A stretch of 64,000 nt of DNA from Agromyces sp. G08B096 (GCF_040267705.1 NZ_CP158374.1:3224001-3288000), one strand, 5' to 3'; positions 38,564-47,791 are shown, counted from the stretch's first letter. The notes: generated from the letters alone by a model not told the origin. Program-made: numbers and translations.

Positions 38564-38992
38564 TTACTCCGCGGTGCACACCTCGGTGACCTTGACGGAG
38601 GCCTCCTGGATGCCCGACTGCTGCTCGGCGATCGCGTCGGCGTCGCGCTCGGCCTCGGGGTCGGCCGGCAGGGTCGCGGCGAAGTCGGCGGCCGCGTCGA
38701 TGCGCTCGTCGAGCGCCTCGAGCGCGTCGGAGACCTTCTCGTCGGTCGCGTCCTCGGAGAGGGCGTCGACGCGCTCGGAGAGCTCCTCGAGGTAGGACTC
38801 GATCTCGGCCGGGTCGTTGGTCGAGGCGAGCGTGTTCTGCGCGCCGTTCGAGATGTTGCGGACCTCGACGCGGATCGTCTCGCAGTCGCCGGCCGCGGCG
38901 GTGGAGCCGCCGTCGCCCGAATTCGAGGCGCAGCCGGCGAGCAGCAGTGCGCCCGCGAAGACGAGCGCGGTGGACGTCATGATTCGTTGCAT
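38564..38992 (-). CDS. Lipoprotein, unknown function
   Basis: 142 residues. Signal peptide with lipobox LLAGC (Cys20), then a low-complexity linker (SNSGDGGSTAAAGD) and a helical, acidic domain (SYLEELSERVDALSEDATDE, ALEALDERIDAAADFAATLP) with two further Cys (near the start and near the end, EVCTAE) that may pair. GGGGGA precedes the start. No domain recognised. Confidence 0.75.
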   Translation of the reverse strand: MQRIMTSTALVFAGALLLAGCASNSGDGGSTAAAGDCETIRVEVRNISNGAQNTLASTNDPAEIESYLEELSERVDALSEDATDEKVSDALEALDERIDAAADFAATLPADPEAERDADAIAEQQSGIQEASVKVTEVCTAE

Positions 38993-39067
38993 GGTGGCAA
39001 ATCCCCCTGATCGTGTGACCACGGAAGTCTACCGAAGACCACCGACGCGACCCGGCCGAGGGCTGTC

Positions 39068-39106
39068 GTCAAGCCTCTGCCGGCGGCGAACGGCCGCGCC
39101 TATTCT
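39068..39106 (+). promoter_or_regulatory. GTCAAGCC-box promoter of the acidic protein gene
   Basis: GTCAAGCC (one base different) at 39068-39075, 22 bases, then GCCTATTCT (39098-39106). The ATG at 39113 is at the predicted transcription start, hence leaderless. Confidence 0.55.
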
Positions 39107-39112
39107 GCCGGC

Positions 39113-39388
39113 ATGGCACGAGACGAGAACGCGAGCGGGCCGAACCCCGCCCAGGGGCGCGACGACGGCGCGCTCACCGATGACGAGCTGATCCGCAAGG
39201 ATGTGAGCGAGAGTCCGGGCAGCGAGGCGGAGACGGCGGCGAAGCAGACCGACCCCATCCCCGACGCGGTCGCGGAGGATATCGACACCGACCGGGTCCG
39301 CGCCGTCCCCGGCACCGGCGGGCCCGACGACGCCGGCGATGTCGACGTGTCCGCCGACGAGATCCACCTGCCGGGACGCGACCGCTGA
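39113..39388 (+). CDS. Small acidic hydrophilic protein
   Basis: 91 residues, strongly acidic and low in hydrophobic residues (RDDGALTDDELIRKDVSESP, DIDTDRVRAVPGTGGPDDAG), probably disordered. Proteins of this kind are often stress-induced in actinobacteria. The promoter belongs to the GTCAACCC-box group. No family recognised. Confidence 0.72.
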   Translation: MARDENASGPNPAQGRDDGALTDDELIRKDVSESPGSEAETAAKQTDPIPDAVAEDIDTDRVRAVPGTGGPDDAGDVDVSADEIHLPGRDR

Positions 39389-39424
39389 ATCGGCCCGAAG
39401 GGCGCGGTGTGCTTCACTGATCGG

Positions 39425-39832
39425 ATGCCCCGACCGAGCACCCCCGCACGCCTCCGCCTCGGTGCGGCCGTCGCCGCCGTCGCCGTCCTCGCCGGCGGCC
39501 TCGCGCTCCAGCTGGGCGAACGCAACGCCGTGATCGACGCCGCCGGCAGCATGCTCTACGTCGTGCTCGTCGGCCTCGTCGTCATGATGATCGGACCACG
39601 GCTGGCGCCCTGGGCCGTCGCCGTCATCGCGCTCGCGGTCTCGGTCGCGATCGAGCTGCTGCAGCTCACGGGCCTGCCCGGCGCGATCGTCGACGCCGTG
39701 CCGGCCGCCCGGCTCGTATTCGGCAGCTCGTTCGACCCGTGGGACCTCCTGGCCTACCTGGCCGGTGCCCTGCTCCTCTGGGCGATCGCCGTGCTGATCC
39801 GCCGCATCGCCGTCCGCACCTCGACCGGCTAA
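39425..39832 (+). CDS. DUF2809-like membrane protein
   Basis: 135 residues with four hydrophobic segments (AAVAAVAVLAGGLALQL, AAGSMLYVVLVGLVVMMIG, WAVAVIALAVSVAIELLQL, LLAYLAGALLLWAIAVLI). The motif SVAIELLQLTG and the end FDPWDLLAYLAGALL are characteristic of DUF2809 (VanZ-like fold). Start at MPRPST; the upstream region resembles a leaderless promoter. Function unknown. Confidence 0.8.
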   Translation: MPRPSTPARLRLGAAVAAVAVLAGGLALQLGERNAVIDAAGSMLYVVLVGLVVMMIGPRLAPWAVAVIALAVSVAIELLQLTGLPGAIVDAVPAARLVFGSSFDPWDLLAYLAGALLLWAIAVLIRRIAVRTSTG

Positions 39833-39850
39833 CACCGCGCCCGGCCGGCG

Positions 39851-39889
39851 GTCAACCCCTGGGGGCGCTCGCAGGCCGGTCGTACCGTC
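39851..39889 (+). promoter_or_regulatory. GTCAACCC-box promoter of the P450 gene
   Basis: GTCAACCC (39851-39858), then TCGTACCGT after 21 bases (39880-39888). The ATG at 39895 coincides with the expected transcription start, so the message is probably leaderless. Confidence 0.6.
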
Positions 39890-39894
39890 GGCAC

Positions 39895-41133
39895 ATGGCC
39901 GACCTCCCCGACACGCACGCGATCGACGAGTCGCTCGCGCTGCTGCACGACGGATACGCCTACGGCGCCCGCCGCTTCCGCGAACTCGATGCCGACGCGT
40001 ACCGCACCCGTCTGCTCGGCCGCCCGACGGTCGTGATGCACGGGCGCGAGGCATCCGAGGTGTTTTACGACGGCGAACGGATGTCCCGCGCCGGCGCCAT
40101 CCCTCCGCCCATCATGCACCTGCTGCAGGACGAGGGCAGCGTGCAGAGCCTGGAGGGCGCCGCGCACCACCACCGCAAGGCCGTGTTCCTCCGGATGCTC
40201 GATGAGGACGGTTCGTCAGGCCTCGGTTCCGACTTCGCCGACGCCTGGGCGATCGCGCGACGCACCCTGTCCGGACGCACGCTCTCGCTCTACGACGTCG
40301 GCACCCGGGTGCTGACCCGCGCCGCCCTGACCTGGACGGGTGTGCCGTCCGACGGCGTCGACATCGATCGGCTGGCCGGGCGCCTCGCCGCCATGGTGGA
40401 CGACGCCCCACGGCTCGGACCGGTCAACTGGGCGGCCCGACTGCGCCGGCGCCGTGTCGAACGCTGGGCGACCGACCTGATCGCGCGCCAGCGGTCGGGG
40501 CCCGCCCCGGCCCCCGCCGACACACCGCTCGGAGTCCTCGCGTCCGCGCGGGATGTCGACGGAGCGCTCCTCTCCCCCGAGGTCGCCGCGGTGGAGCTCA
40601 TCAACCTGCTCCGCCCGATCGTCGCGATCGCCCGATACCTGGCCTTCTCGGCGCACGCCCTCGAACGCCACCCCGACTGGCGCGAACGGCTGCGGGCCGA
40701 CGCACGCGCCCGGCACGCGTTCGCCCAGGAGGTGCGCCGCTGGTACCCGTTCTTCCCGGCGATCGTCGGCACCGTCGCCCGGCCCTTCGCCTGGCACGGC
40801 CACGACTTCCGAGCCGGCGAACGGGCGATGCTCGACCTCTACGCGACCAACCACGACCCCCGAGAGTGGCGGGAGCCCGAGCGGTTCGATCCGTCCCGCT
40901 TCCTCGGCGAGCCGGCGGACCCGAATGCGCTCGTCCCGCAGGGCGGCGGCGACGCGGCGACGGGTCATCGCTGCCCGGGCGAGGGCGCGACGCTCGCGGT
41001 GATGGAGACCTTCCTCGAGCTCGCCGCGGCCGACCCGCCGCCGTACGACGTGCCCGCGCAGGACGCCCGCATCAGCCTGCGGAAGCTGCCGGCGCTGCCG
41101 GTCGACCGCATGCGCGTGACGTTCCGGGCCTGA
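39895..41133 (+). CDS. CYP152-like fatty acid peroxygenase (P450)
   Basis: 412 residues. The heme ligand is C360 in the loop PQGGGDAATGHRCPGEG, which is the CYP152 form of the Cys motif. R240-P241 (NLLRPIVAIA) fits the Arg-Pro pair that binds the fatty acid carboxylate in P450-BSbeta, and VRRWYPFFP plus LDLYATNHDPREWREPERFD are further CYP152 hallmarks. These enzymes hydroxylate or decarboxylate fatty acids with hydrogen peroxide and need no reductase; none is encoded nearby. Promoter belongs to the GTCAACCC-box group. Confidence 0.92.
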   Translation: MADLPDTHAIDESLALLHDGYAYGARRFRELDADAYRTRLLGRPTVVMHGREASEVFYDGERMSRAGAIPPPIMHLLQDEGSVQSLEGAAHHHRKAVFLRMLDEDGSSGLGSDFADAWAIARRTLSGRTLSLYDVGTRVLTRAALTWTGVPSDGVDIDRLAGRLAAMVDDAPRLGPVNWAARLRRRRVERWATDLIARQRSGPAPAPADTPLGVLASARDVDGALLSPEVAAVELINLLRPIVAIARYLAFSAHALERHPDWRERLRADARARHAFAQEVRRWYPFFPAIVGTVARPFAWHGHDFRAGERAMLDLYATNHDPREWREPERFDPSRFLGEPADPNALVPQGGGDAATGHRCPGEGATLAVMETFLELAAADPPPYDVPAQDARISLRKLPALPVDRMRVTFRA

Positions 41134-41147
41134 CCTCGCGAGACGAC

Positions 41148-41172
41148 GAAAGCCCGGCGATGCCGGGCTTTC
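41148..41172. terminator. Hairpin between P450 gene and tRNA-Ser
   Basis: Arms GAAAGCCCGGC and GCCGGGCTTTC close on GAT. It can stop both the P450 transcript and the opposing tRNA transcript. Confidence 0.9.
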
Positions 41173-41182
41173 GTGTCGAGAG

Positions 41183-41271
41183 CGGAGACGGCGGGATTTG
41201 AACCCGCGGTCCCCTTACGGGGACTCCACCTTAGCAGGGTGGTGCACTCGACCGGACTATGCGACGTCTCC
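41183..41271 (-). tRNA. tRNA-Ser (GCT)
   Basis: 89 bases with acceptor stem GGAGACG/CGTCTCC, anticodon stem CCACC/GGTGG around loop CTGCTAA (anticodon GCT), a long variable arm (GTCCCC...GGGGAC) and T loop GGTTCAAATCC. No CCA encoded. Confidence 0.96.
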
Positions 41272-41352
41272 ATGCGTGCAGCGCACGCGGTTGCCATCAT
41301 AACCCGGCCGGCGCCGGAATCACGATTCGGTCGCGAGCGACGCGGGCCGCCG

Positions 41353-42639
41353 CTACTGGTCGTCGAGTGTCCGCCCGGCCGAGCAGCGGACGTCGGCGGC
41401 CGTCTGACCGGAGACGCCCTCGGGCAGCGCGGCCTGGGTCGGCGTGGGAGCTGCCTCGGCCGGGGCCTCCTCGGCCGGGGCCTCCTCCGCGGGGGCCTCT
41501 TCGGCGGGCGGCGCCGCGTTCGGGTCTGCCGCAGACGCGAAGTCCGTCTCCTGCGCCGTCGAGAGCACGACCGGGATGTCCTGCTGGAGCGCGAGGTTGA
41601 CCTCGTCGGCGAGGTAGTTGGGCTCGACCGCTCCGCCACCCTCGACGTAGCTCGTCGGGTACTGGATGAATGCGATCTTCGACAGGTCGACGTCCTGCAT
41701 CGCCTTGGCGATGGAGATCATCGTGGTCGGGTTCGTGAGGGCGGACGAGAGCTGCATGTTCGCCAGCGCCGCCTTGGCGATGCCGTAGAGCTTCACCGGG
41801 TCGCTCAGCGTGCCCTCGGACTGGAGCTTGCGCACGAGCGACGACAGGAACACTTGCTGGTTCGAGATGCGGCCGAGGTCGGAGCCGTCGCCGACACCGT
41901 GCCGCGTACGGAGGAACTGCAGGGCGTCGATCCCGGCGAGGGTGTGGTTGCCCGCGTCGAGGAACATGCCCGTGTACTCGTCTTCGATGGGCTCGGCGAT
42001 GCAGACGTCCACGCCCCCGATCGCCTCCGAGAGGCCGGCGACGCCGAGGAACTGCACGATGCCCGCGAAGGGGATGGTGATGCCGAGCTGGTTCTCGACC
42101 GTCTTCACGACGCACTCCATGCCGCCGTACGACAGCACCGAGTTGATCTTGGCGGAAGACATCGGCGAGAGCGTGTCGCTCGGGTCTTCGGGATCGGTGC
42201 ACTCGGGCACGGAGACGAGCATGTCGCGCGGGAAGCTGATGACCTCGACATGGGAGTGGTCCTGCGAGATGTGCAGGAGCATCGTCACGTCGTTCAGGAC
42301 CGCGGTCTCCTCGTCGGGGTCGCCGAACGCCTCGCCCTGGCCCTGCCGGCTGTCGCTGCCGATCAGGAGGAAGTTCACGCCGCCGTCGATCGCCCCGACG
42401 TCGGGCACCCCCTCGAGCACCTTTTCGCTCTCGAGCGTGACCGTCGGCTTGACGGTGCTCGCGAGGTCCCACGCGGCGTACGCGCCGACCGCGACCCCTG
42501 ACACGAGGACGACCGCGAACGCGGCGACGACGCTCTTCGCGATCGTCTTCCACACGCTGTTCGTCTTCAACCGGCCGTGGCGGGCGATCGACGGGGTCTT
42601 CGCCGCACGGCGCGTGCTGGGGCGGGGGTCCTGGTGCAC
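41353..42639 (-). CDS. LCP (LytR-CpsA-Psr) family protein, copy 1
   Basis: 428 residues. One N-terminal membrane helix (about 34-58), then the LCP domain with LLIGSDSR, ISFPRDMLV, KINSVLSYGGMECVVKTVE, and FLRTRHGVGDGSDLGRISNQ: the Arg/Asp residues that bind polyprenyl-phosphate substrates. These enzymes attach glycopolymers to peptidoglycan. The C-terminus has an Ala/Pro/Glu repeat (EEAPAEEAPAEEAPAEAAP) and ends in a GQTAADVRCS motif shared with copy 2. The gene is flanked by two tRNA-Ser genes. Confidence 0.9.
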   Translation of the reverse strand: MHQDPRPSTRRAAKTPSIARHGRLKTNSVWKTIAKSVVAAFAVVLVSGVAVGAYAAWDLASTVKPTVTLESEKVLEGVPDVGAIDGGVNFLLIGSDSRQGQGEAFGDPDEETAVLNDVTMLLHISQDHSHVEVISFPRDMLVSVPECTDPEDPSDTLSPMSSAKINSVLSYGGMECVVKTVENQLGITIPFAGIVQFLGVAGLSEAIGGVDVCIAEPIEDEYTGMFLDAGNHTLAGIDALQFLRTRHGVGDGSDLGRISNQQVFLSSLVRKLQSEGTLSDPVKLYGIAKAALANMQLSSALTNPTTMISIAKAMQDVDLSKIAFIQYPTSYVEGGGAVEPNYLADEVNLALQQDIPVVLSTAQETDFASAADPNAAPPAEEAPAEEAPAEEAPAEAAPTPTQAALPEGVSGQTAADVRCSAGRTLDDQ

Positions 42640-42706
42640 CTGGCTCCTCTCCGTCTGCGACCGGCTCAGTCCGTGGTCGTCATCTTTTCGTCACGCTCAT
42701 CATGCG

Positions 42707-42791
42707 CGGAGGGCGTGGGATTCGAACCCACGAGGCATTGCTGCCCACTGGTTTTCAAGACCAGCTCCATCGGCCGCTCGGACAGCCCTCC
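42707..42791 (-). tRNA. tRNA-Ser (TGA)
   Basis: 85 bases with acceptor GGAGGGC/GCCCTCC, anticodon stem CTGGT/ACCAG with loop CTTGAAA (anticodon TGA), variable arm and T arm GTGGGTTCGAATCCCAC. Lies between the two LCP genes, which are transcribed in the same direction. Confidence 0.96.
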
Positions 42792-42914
42792 TCGCCGCGC
42801 GAAACGAGCGCCGCGGAATCCGCGGTGCTCGTCATCGGGCGGGTCGACCGCGATTCTAGCCGACGCGCATTCCGGCCAGCCTGGCAGGGGAGGCTGAAAA
42901 GGGCCTGAACCGGC

Positions 42915-44240
42915 TCACCCGTCGTTCGCGGTCGAGCATCGGACGTCGGCCCCCGTCTGGCCCGGTACGTCGCCCGGCAGCACGCGGGGCGGCGTCGCCT
43001 CGGGCGTCGCGTCGACCGTCGGCGCCGCGGCATCCGTCTCCTCGTCCGGCGCCTCAACCGGCGGTCCGGATGCCTCCGCCTGCGGCGCCACGGCCTGCTC
43101 GCCGGGCACCGTCCCGAACGGCGACGAGGTCGCGGCCTCCGGCGACAGCTGCACGGGGACGTCATCCCGCAGCGCTGCCATGAGCACCTCGGCGGACTCG
43201 GCGGGGATGAGCGCGGTGAGGTCGGAGGTGTAGACCGTCGGGTACTGGATGAAGGCGACCCGGCCGAGGTCGACGTCCTGCAGCGTGCGCGCGATCGAGA
43301 TCAGCGTCGCGGGGTTCTGCAGCCGGTTCGACAGCTGCATGTTCTCGAGCACCGCCTTCGCGATCGAGTAGAGCTTCACCGGGTCACCGAGCACCCCGTC
43401 GCGCTGGATGGTCCGCATGAGCGAGGAGAGGAACACCTGCTGGTTCGAGATGCGGCCGAGGTCGCTGCCGTCGCCGACGCCGTGACGCGTCCGGAGGAAG
43501 GCGAGCGCGGTCATGCCGCTGATGGTGTGGGTGCCGGCGTCGAGGTGCAGGCCCGACCAGTCGTCTTCGACGGGCTCGGCGAGGCACACCTCGACGCCCC
43601 CGACGGCTTCGGCGAGCGCGGCGACCCCGTAGAACTCGACGACGCCGGCGACGGGGATGACGAGTCCGGTGAGCTGTTCGACCGTGGCGACGACGCAGCC
43701 GATGCCGCCGTGATGGAGCACGGAGTTGAGCTTCACCTCGGACTGCGCCGGCAGCGTCTCCCCCTCGGCGCCCGCCGGATCCGGGCATTCCGGCACGTCG
43801 ACCAGCAGGTCCCTCGGGAAGCTCACGACCTCGACGTGCGAGTGGTCCTGCGAGATGTGCAGCAGCATGTTGACGTCGTTCAGCACGCCGCTCTCCTCGG
43901 CCGGGTCGCCGAAGGAGCCGTCCTCGGGGCGTTTGTCGCTGCCCGCGAGGAAGAAGGTGAGCCCGCCTTCCATGGCGCCGATGTCGGGCACGCCGTCGAG
44001 CACGTCTTCGTTCTGCAGCGCGGCGCCGGGGCTGCGTACCACCCCGCCGTACAGGTCGACCGCGACGAAGACGGCGACCGCGGTGGTCGCGGCGAGGAGT
44101 ACGGCGGCGCCTCCGGCGAGGAATCCGGCCGTCGACCGACCCCACGAGCGCCGGTGCAAGCGGCCGTGCCTCGGCGGGGTCGCTCGGGCCGTCCGGCCCG
44201 CGCTCGGCGGTGCGGTCGGCTGCGCTCCGCTCGTCGACAT
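42915..44240 (-). CDS. LCP (LytR-CpsA-Psr) family protein, copy 2
   Basis: 441 residues, clear paralogue of copy 1. Membrane helix at about 36-62; LCP motifs FFLAGSDKRPE, VSFPRDLLVDVPEC, KLNSVLHHGG and FLRTRHGVGDGSDLGRISNQ. The linker after about residue 370 is Pro/Ala/Glu-rich and the end reads PGQTGADVRCS. The first Arg of the usual SDSR motif is shifted (SDKR). Expected role: transfer of wall polymers to peptidoglycan. Conserved Cys pairs inside the domain (PECPD, EVCLAE) match copy 1. Confidence 0.9.
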   Translation of the reverse strand: MSTSGAQPTAPPSAGRTARATPPRHGRLHRRSWGRSTAGFLAGGAAVLLAATTAVAVFVAVDLYGGVVRSPGAALQNEDVLDGVPDIGAMEGGLTFFLAGSDKRPEDGSFGDPAEESGVLNDVNMLLHISQDHSHVEVVSFPRDLLVDVPECPDPAGAEGETLPAQSEVKLNSVLHHGGIGCVVATVEQLTGLVIPVAGVVEFYGVAALAEAVGGVEVCLAEPVEDDWSGLHLDAGTHTISGMTALAFLRTRHGVGDGSDLGRISNQQVFLSSLMRTIQRDGVLGDPVKLYSIAKAVLENMQLSNRLQNPATLISIARTLQDVDLGRVAFIQYPTVYTSDLTALIPAESAEVLMAALRDDVPVQLSPEAATSSPFGTVPGEQAVAPQAEASGPPVEAPDEETDAAAPTVDATPEATPPRVLPGDVPGQTGADVRCSTANDG

Positions 44241-44291
44241 CGGACCCCCTCCGATCGCCCCGCTCCCCTGCGGCGCCGCGACGTCACGGCG

Positions 44292-45092
44292 CTACGGCAA
44301 CGTCTCCAGTATGGCCGCGAGCCCGGCCTCATGGATGGAACCGGTGACCTCGCGCGCGGCATCCTTCACATCGTCGGGCGCCTGGCCCATCGCGACGGCG
44401 CGACCGGCGGCCCCAGCCCAGGTGAACATCTCGATGTCGTTGCGGCCGTCGCCGGCGACGAGCACGCGGTCGAGCGGCACGTCGAGCCAGCCCCGGACGC
44501 GTTCGAGCGCGGTCGCCTTGTTGACGCCGTCCGGCGCGATGTCGAGCCACGCCGTCCAGCCGATCGCGTAACTGACGTGGTGCAGGCCCATGCGGTCGAC
44601 GATCGCGAAGAACTCGTCGAGATCGTGGTCGAGGCTCGTGACGACGACACGGGTCGCCCGCTGGTCGAGGAGGTCCTCGAACGCGACCTCGCGGGCGTTC
44701 ACGAGGTTCCAGTCGCTCATGCCCTCGGTGTACAGGCGGAAGCCGTCGGGAAGCTCGACCATGAACTTCCCGGCGGGCAGGAACCCGCGGATGCGCTCGA
44801 GGACGTGCGTCGGGTCGAACGTCTCGACGTGCACGCGGCGGTAGCCGCCCGGCTCCCGGTCGTCGCGGCCCATCGTGATGGCGCCGTTGGCGCACACGAC
44901 GTACTCGGGGTCGAGGCCCAGCCGGTCGAGGACGGGAGCGGTGGTCGACCACGACCGGCCCGTCGCGAGCGTCACGAGGTGCCCCCGCTCGCGAGCGGCG
45001 GCGACCGCGTCGATGACGGCGTCGTCGATGGTCTCGTCCTCGTGCATGACGGTGCCGTCGATGTCGAGCGCGACGAGCCAGGGCGCGGTCAT
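44292..45092 (-). CDS. HAD superfamily (Cof-like) phosphatase
   Basis: 266 residues. Motif [11 protein letters not shown] with nucleophile D10 and D12, motif II TLATGRS, and motifs III/IV in K169-like region and [14 protein letters not shown]. The cap domain fits the IIB (Cof) type, which acts on sugar phosphates or similar. Start ATG overlaps the stop of serS (ATGA), so the two are co-translated. Confidence 0.9.
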   Translation of the reverse strand: MTAPWLVALDIDGTVMHEDETIDDAVIDAVAAARERGHLVTLATGRSWSTTAPVLDRLGLDPEYVVCANGAITMGRDDREPGGYRRVHVETFDPTHVLERIRGFLPAGKFMVELPDGFRLYTEGMSDWNLVNAREVAFEDLLDQRATRVVVTSLDHDLDEFFAIVDRMGLHHVSYAIGWTAWLDIAPDGVNKATALERVRGWLDVPLDRVLVAGDGRNDIEMFTWAGAAGRAVAMGQAPDDVKDAAREVTGSIHEAGLAAILETLP

Positions 45093-46357
45093 CGGGCGAC
45101 GGGCTCGAGCACCTCGAGGCCACCGAGGTAGGGCCGCAGCGCCTCCGGGACGACGACCGAGCCGTCGGCCTGCTGGTGCGTCTCGAGGATCGCCACGATC
45201 CACCGTGTGGTCGCGAGGGTTCCGTTCAGGGTCGCGACGGGCGTCGTCCTGCCACCTTCGCCGCGGTGCCGGATGTCGAGGCGGCGCGCCTGGAAGGTCG
45301 TGCAGTTGGAAGTCGAGGTGAGCTCGCGGTACGCCTGCTGGGTCGGCACCCACGCCTCGACGTCGTACTTCCGGGCGGCGCTCGAGCCGAGGTCGCCTGC
45401 GGCGGTGTCGATGACCCGGTACGCCAGGCCCAGTGCCTGCAGCATCTGCTCCTGCCAGGCGAGCAGCCGCTCGTGCTCCGCCTCGGCGTCGGCCGGGTCG
45501 ACGTAACTGAACATCTCGAGCTTGTTGAACTGGTGCACGCGGATGATGCCGCGGGTGTCCTTGCCGTGGCTGCCGGCCTCGCGCCGGTAGCAGGTCGACC
45601 AGCCGGCGTAGCGGATGGGCCCGTTCGAGAGGTCGAGGATCTCGTCGGCGTGATAGCCGGCGAGCGCGACCTCGCTGGTGCCGGTCAGGTACAGCTCGTC
45701 GTCGGGGAGGTAGTAGATGTCTTCGGCGTGCGAGCCGAGGAAGCCGGTGCCCTGCATGATCTCGGGGCGAACCAGCGTCGGCGTGATGAGCGGGGTGAAT
45801 CCGGCGGCGATGGCCTGATCGAGCCCCATCGTCATGAGACCGAGCTCGAGCCGCGCGCCCACGCCCTTCAGGTAGTCGAAGCGGGCGCCCGAGACCTTCG
45901 CGCCGCGGGCCATGTCGATCGCGTCGAGCAGCTCGCCGATCTCGAGATGGTCGCGCGGCTCGAACGGGAACGCCGGGATCTCGCCGACCTCGCGCAGCAC
46001 GACGTAGTCGTCTTCGCCGCCGGCGGGCACCCCCTCGAGCACGATGTTGCCGAGGCGCTGCACGGCTGCCGTGAACGCCGCCTCGGACTCGCTCGCGCGC
46101 TGGTTCGCGTCCTTCACCGCGGCGGCGAGCTCCTGCGCCTGCGCGACGAGCGCCGCCTTCTCCTCCTTCGGCGCCTTCGCGACCTGCTTGCCGAAGGCGT
46201 TCTGCTCGGCGCGGAGCGACTCGAACGCCGAGATCGCGGCGCGGCGCGCGGCATCCGCTTCGACGGCCTCGTCGACGAGCGAGGTGGACTCGCCGCGCAT
46301 CGCCTGCGAACGCTTGACCAGGTCTGGATTCTCGCGGAGGAGCACGGGGTCGATCAC
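45089..46357 (-). CDS. serS: Seryl-tRNA synthetase
   Basis: 422 residues from GTG ([20 protein letters not shown]). The N-terminal coiled-coil arm (about 25-110) reads tRNA-Ser; class II motifs follow: [15 protein letters not shown], motif 2 [20 protein letters not shown], and motif 3 [17 protein letters not shown]. The stretch [17 protein letters not shown] is characteristic. It lies near two tRNA-Ser genes and pheA, an arrangement also known around serS in Mycobacterium tuberculosis. Confidence 0.97.
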   Translation of the reverse strand: MIDPVLLRENPDLVKRSQAMRGESTSLVDEAVEADAARRAAISAFESLRAEQNAFGKQVAKAPKEEKAALVAQAQELAAAVKDANQRASESEAAFTAAVQRLGNIVLEGVPAGGEDDYVVLREVGEIPAFPFEPRDHLEIGELLDAIDMARGAKVSGARFDYLKGVGARLELGLMTMGLDQAIAAGFTPLITPTLVRPEIMQGTGFLGSHAEDIYYLPDDELYLTGTSEVALAGYHADEILDLSNGPIRYAGWSTCYRREAGSHGKDTRGIIRVHQFNKLEMFSYVDPADAEAEHERLLAWQEQMLQALGLAYRVIDTAAGDLGSSAARKYDVEAWVPTQQAYRELTSTSNCTTFQARRLDIRHRGEGGRTTPVATLNGTLATTRWIVAILETHQQADGSVVVPEALRPYLGGLEVLEPVAR

Positions 46358-46447
46358 GCGAGCCAGTCTAACCGCGGCGCCCCGGCGGGCCGCGGGCCGC
46401 GCGTCGCTCCGGGCGAGCGTTCGGCGCGATGCCGTAGCGTGTGCTGC

Positions 46448-47479
46448 GTGGGTGGGGACGGGCGCGAGGTGACGGATGCCGCGGTGACGCGCGCCGATCG
46501 GCCGGCCGGGGGTCGTCCGCGCGCGGCGATCATCGCGAATCCGACGAAGCAGGGCATCGACGAGCTGCGGATCGCCGTCGAGGAGGCCGAGCGGCGGCAG
46601 GGGTTCGAACCGAGCCTGTGGCTCGAGACCACCATTGAGGACCCGGGCAAGGCGCAGGCGATGGAGGCCGTCGCCGAGGGCGTCGACCTCGTCATCGCGG
46701 CCGGCGGCGACGGCACCATCCGGTCGGTGGCGGCCGGGCTGCGCGGCACCGGCGTGCCGATGGGCCTCGTCCCGCTCGGCACCGGCAACCTCTTCGCCCG
46801 CAACCTCGACCTGCCGGTGAACGACCAGGCCGATGCCGTCGTGATCGCGTTCTCGGGCATCGAGCGCCAGGTCGACGTGCTCGTCGCCGACATCCGCCGT
46901 CCCGACGGCGACGCCGAGACGCACGTCTCGCTCGTTATGGCGGGCATCGGCATCGACGCGGCGATGATCGCGAACACGAACGACGACCTCAAGAAGCGGG
47001 TCGGATGGCTCGCCTACGTCGACGCCGGACTCCGAGCGCTGCCCGCCTCGGTGCCGTTCCGGGTGCACTACCGCGTCGACACGGGTCGCGTGCACCGGCC
47101 GCGGGCGTCGAGCATCCTCGTGGCGAACCTCGGCTACCTGCCGGGCAACATCGAGCTCGTCCCGGATGCGGAGATCGACGACGGCATGCTGGACGTCGTC
47201 GTGCTGCAGCCGCGGAACCTGCTCGGCTGGCTGTTCGTCTGGCGGAAGATCACCTGGGAGAACCGGGTGCTCCGGAAGTCCGCCCTCGGCCGCCAGTTCA
47301 TGGACCTCACGGGCGGCAGCCGTCGCCGGGAAGTGGTGTACGGGCGCGGCCGGCATGTCGCGATCCGCATCGAGGGCGCGGCCGAGGAGTTCGAGATCGA
47401 CGGCGACGAGTTCGGTTCAGTCGTCGCGGCCGATTTCCGCGTCGACCCCGGTGCGCTGATCGTGCGCGTCGCGGAGTAA
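46448..47479 (+). CDS. Diacylglycerol kinase-like lipid kinase
   Basis: 343 residues from a GTG start next to a CGTAGCGT element (leaderless; GTG at 46469 is an alternative). Motifs: [24 protein letters not shown] and [13 protein letters not shown] of the DAGK catalytic domain; the C-terminal domain ends [11 protein letters not shown], typical of the NAD-kinase/DAGK fold. It likely phosphorylates diacylglycerol or another lipid at the membrane face. Divergent from serS by 90 bases. Confidence 0.9.
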   Translation: MGGDGREVTDAAVTRADRPAGGRPRAAIIANPTKQGIDELRIAVEEAERRQGFEPSLWLETTIEDPGKAQAMEAVAEGVDLVIAAGGDGTIRSVAAGLRGTGVPMGLVPLGTGNLFARNLDLPVNDQADAVVIAFSGIERQVDVLVADIRRPDGDAETHVSLVMAGIGIDAAMIANTNDDLKKRVGWLAYVDAGLRALPASVPFRVHYRVDTGRVHRPRASSILVANLGYLPGNIELVPDAEIDDGMLDVVVLQPRNLLGWLFVWRKITWENRVLRKSALGRQFMDLTGGSRRREVVYGRGRHVAIRIEGAAEEFEIDGDEFGSVVAADFRVDPGALIVRVAE

Positions 47480-47791
47480 CTCCGCGTCGGCGGCGGCGTC
47501 CGCGTCGCGATCCGCGGCCCGCTGCGCCGAGCGACGGGCGAGCGCGTGCGCGCCGACGACGAGGAGGGCGAGCAGGGATGCCGCGGTGAGCGTGGCAGAC
47601 CCCGGCAGGACGAAGGTGTAGCCGAAGCTCTGCCAGGCGAAGAAGTCGATCACCTCGGCCGGCGGCTCGTCGCCCTGCCACGACATCTGCGGCCCCGGGC
47701 CGTTCATGAGCTGGGCTCCCCACTGCAGCAGCGCCAGACCGACGACCGCCAGCGCGGCGAGTGCCGTGATGGCCGCGACCCGGGCGCTCAT
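47417..47791 (-). CDS. Hypothetical membrane protein
   Basis: 124 residues with two hydrophobic segments (VAAITALAALAVVGLALLQW and ATLTAASLLALLVVGAHAL) and a charged Asp/Arg-rich C-terminus. Its 3' end overlaps the DAGK gene by 63 bases in antisense. ATG overlaps the stop of the next upstream gene (ATGA). No family recognised. Confidence 0.68.
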   Translation of the reverse strand: MSARVAAITALAALAVVGLALLQWGAQLMNGPGPQMSWQGDEPPAEVIDFFAWQSFGYTFVLPGSATLTAASLLALLVVGAHALARRSAQRAADRDADAAADAELLRDAHDQRTGVDAEIGRDD

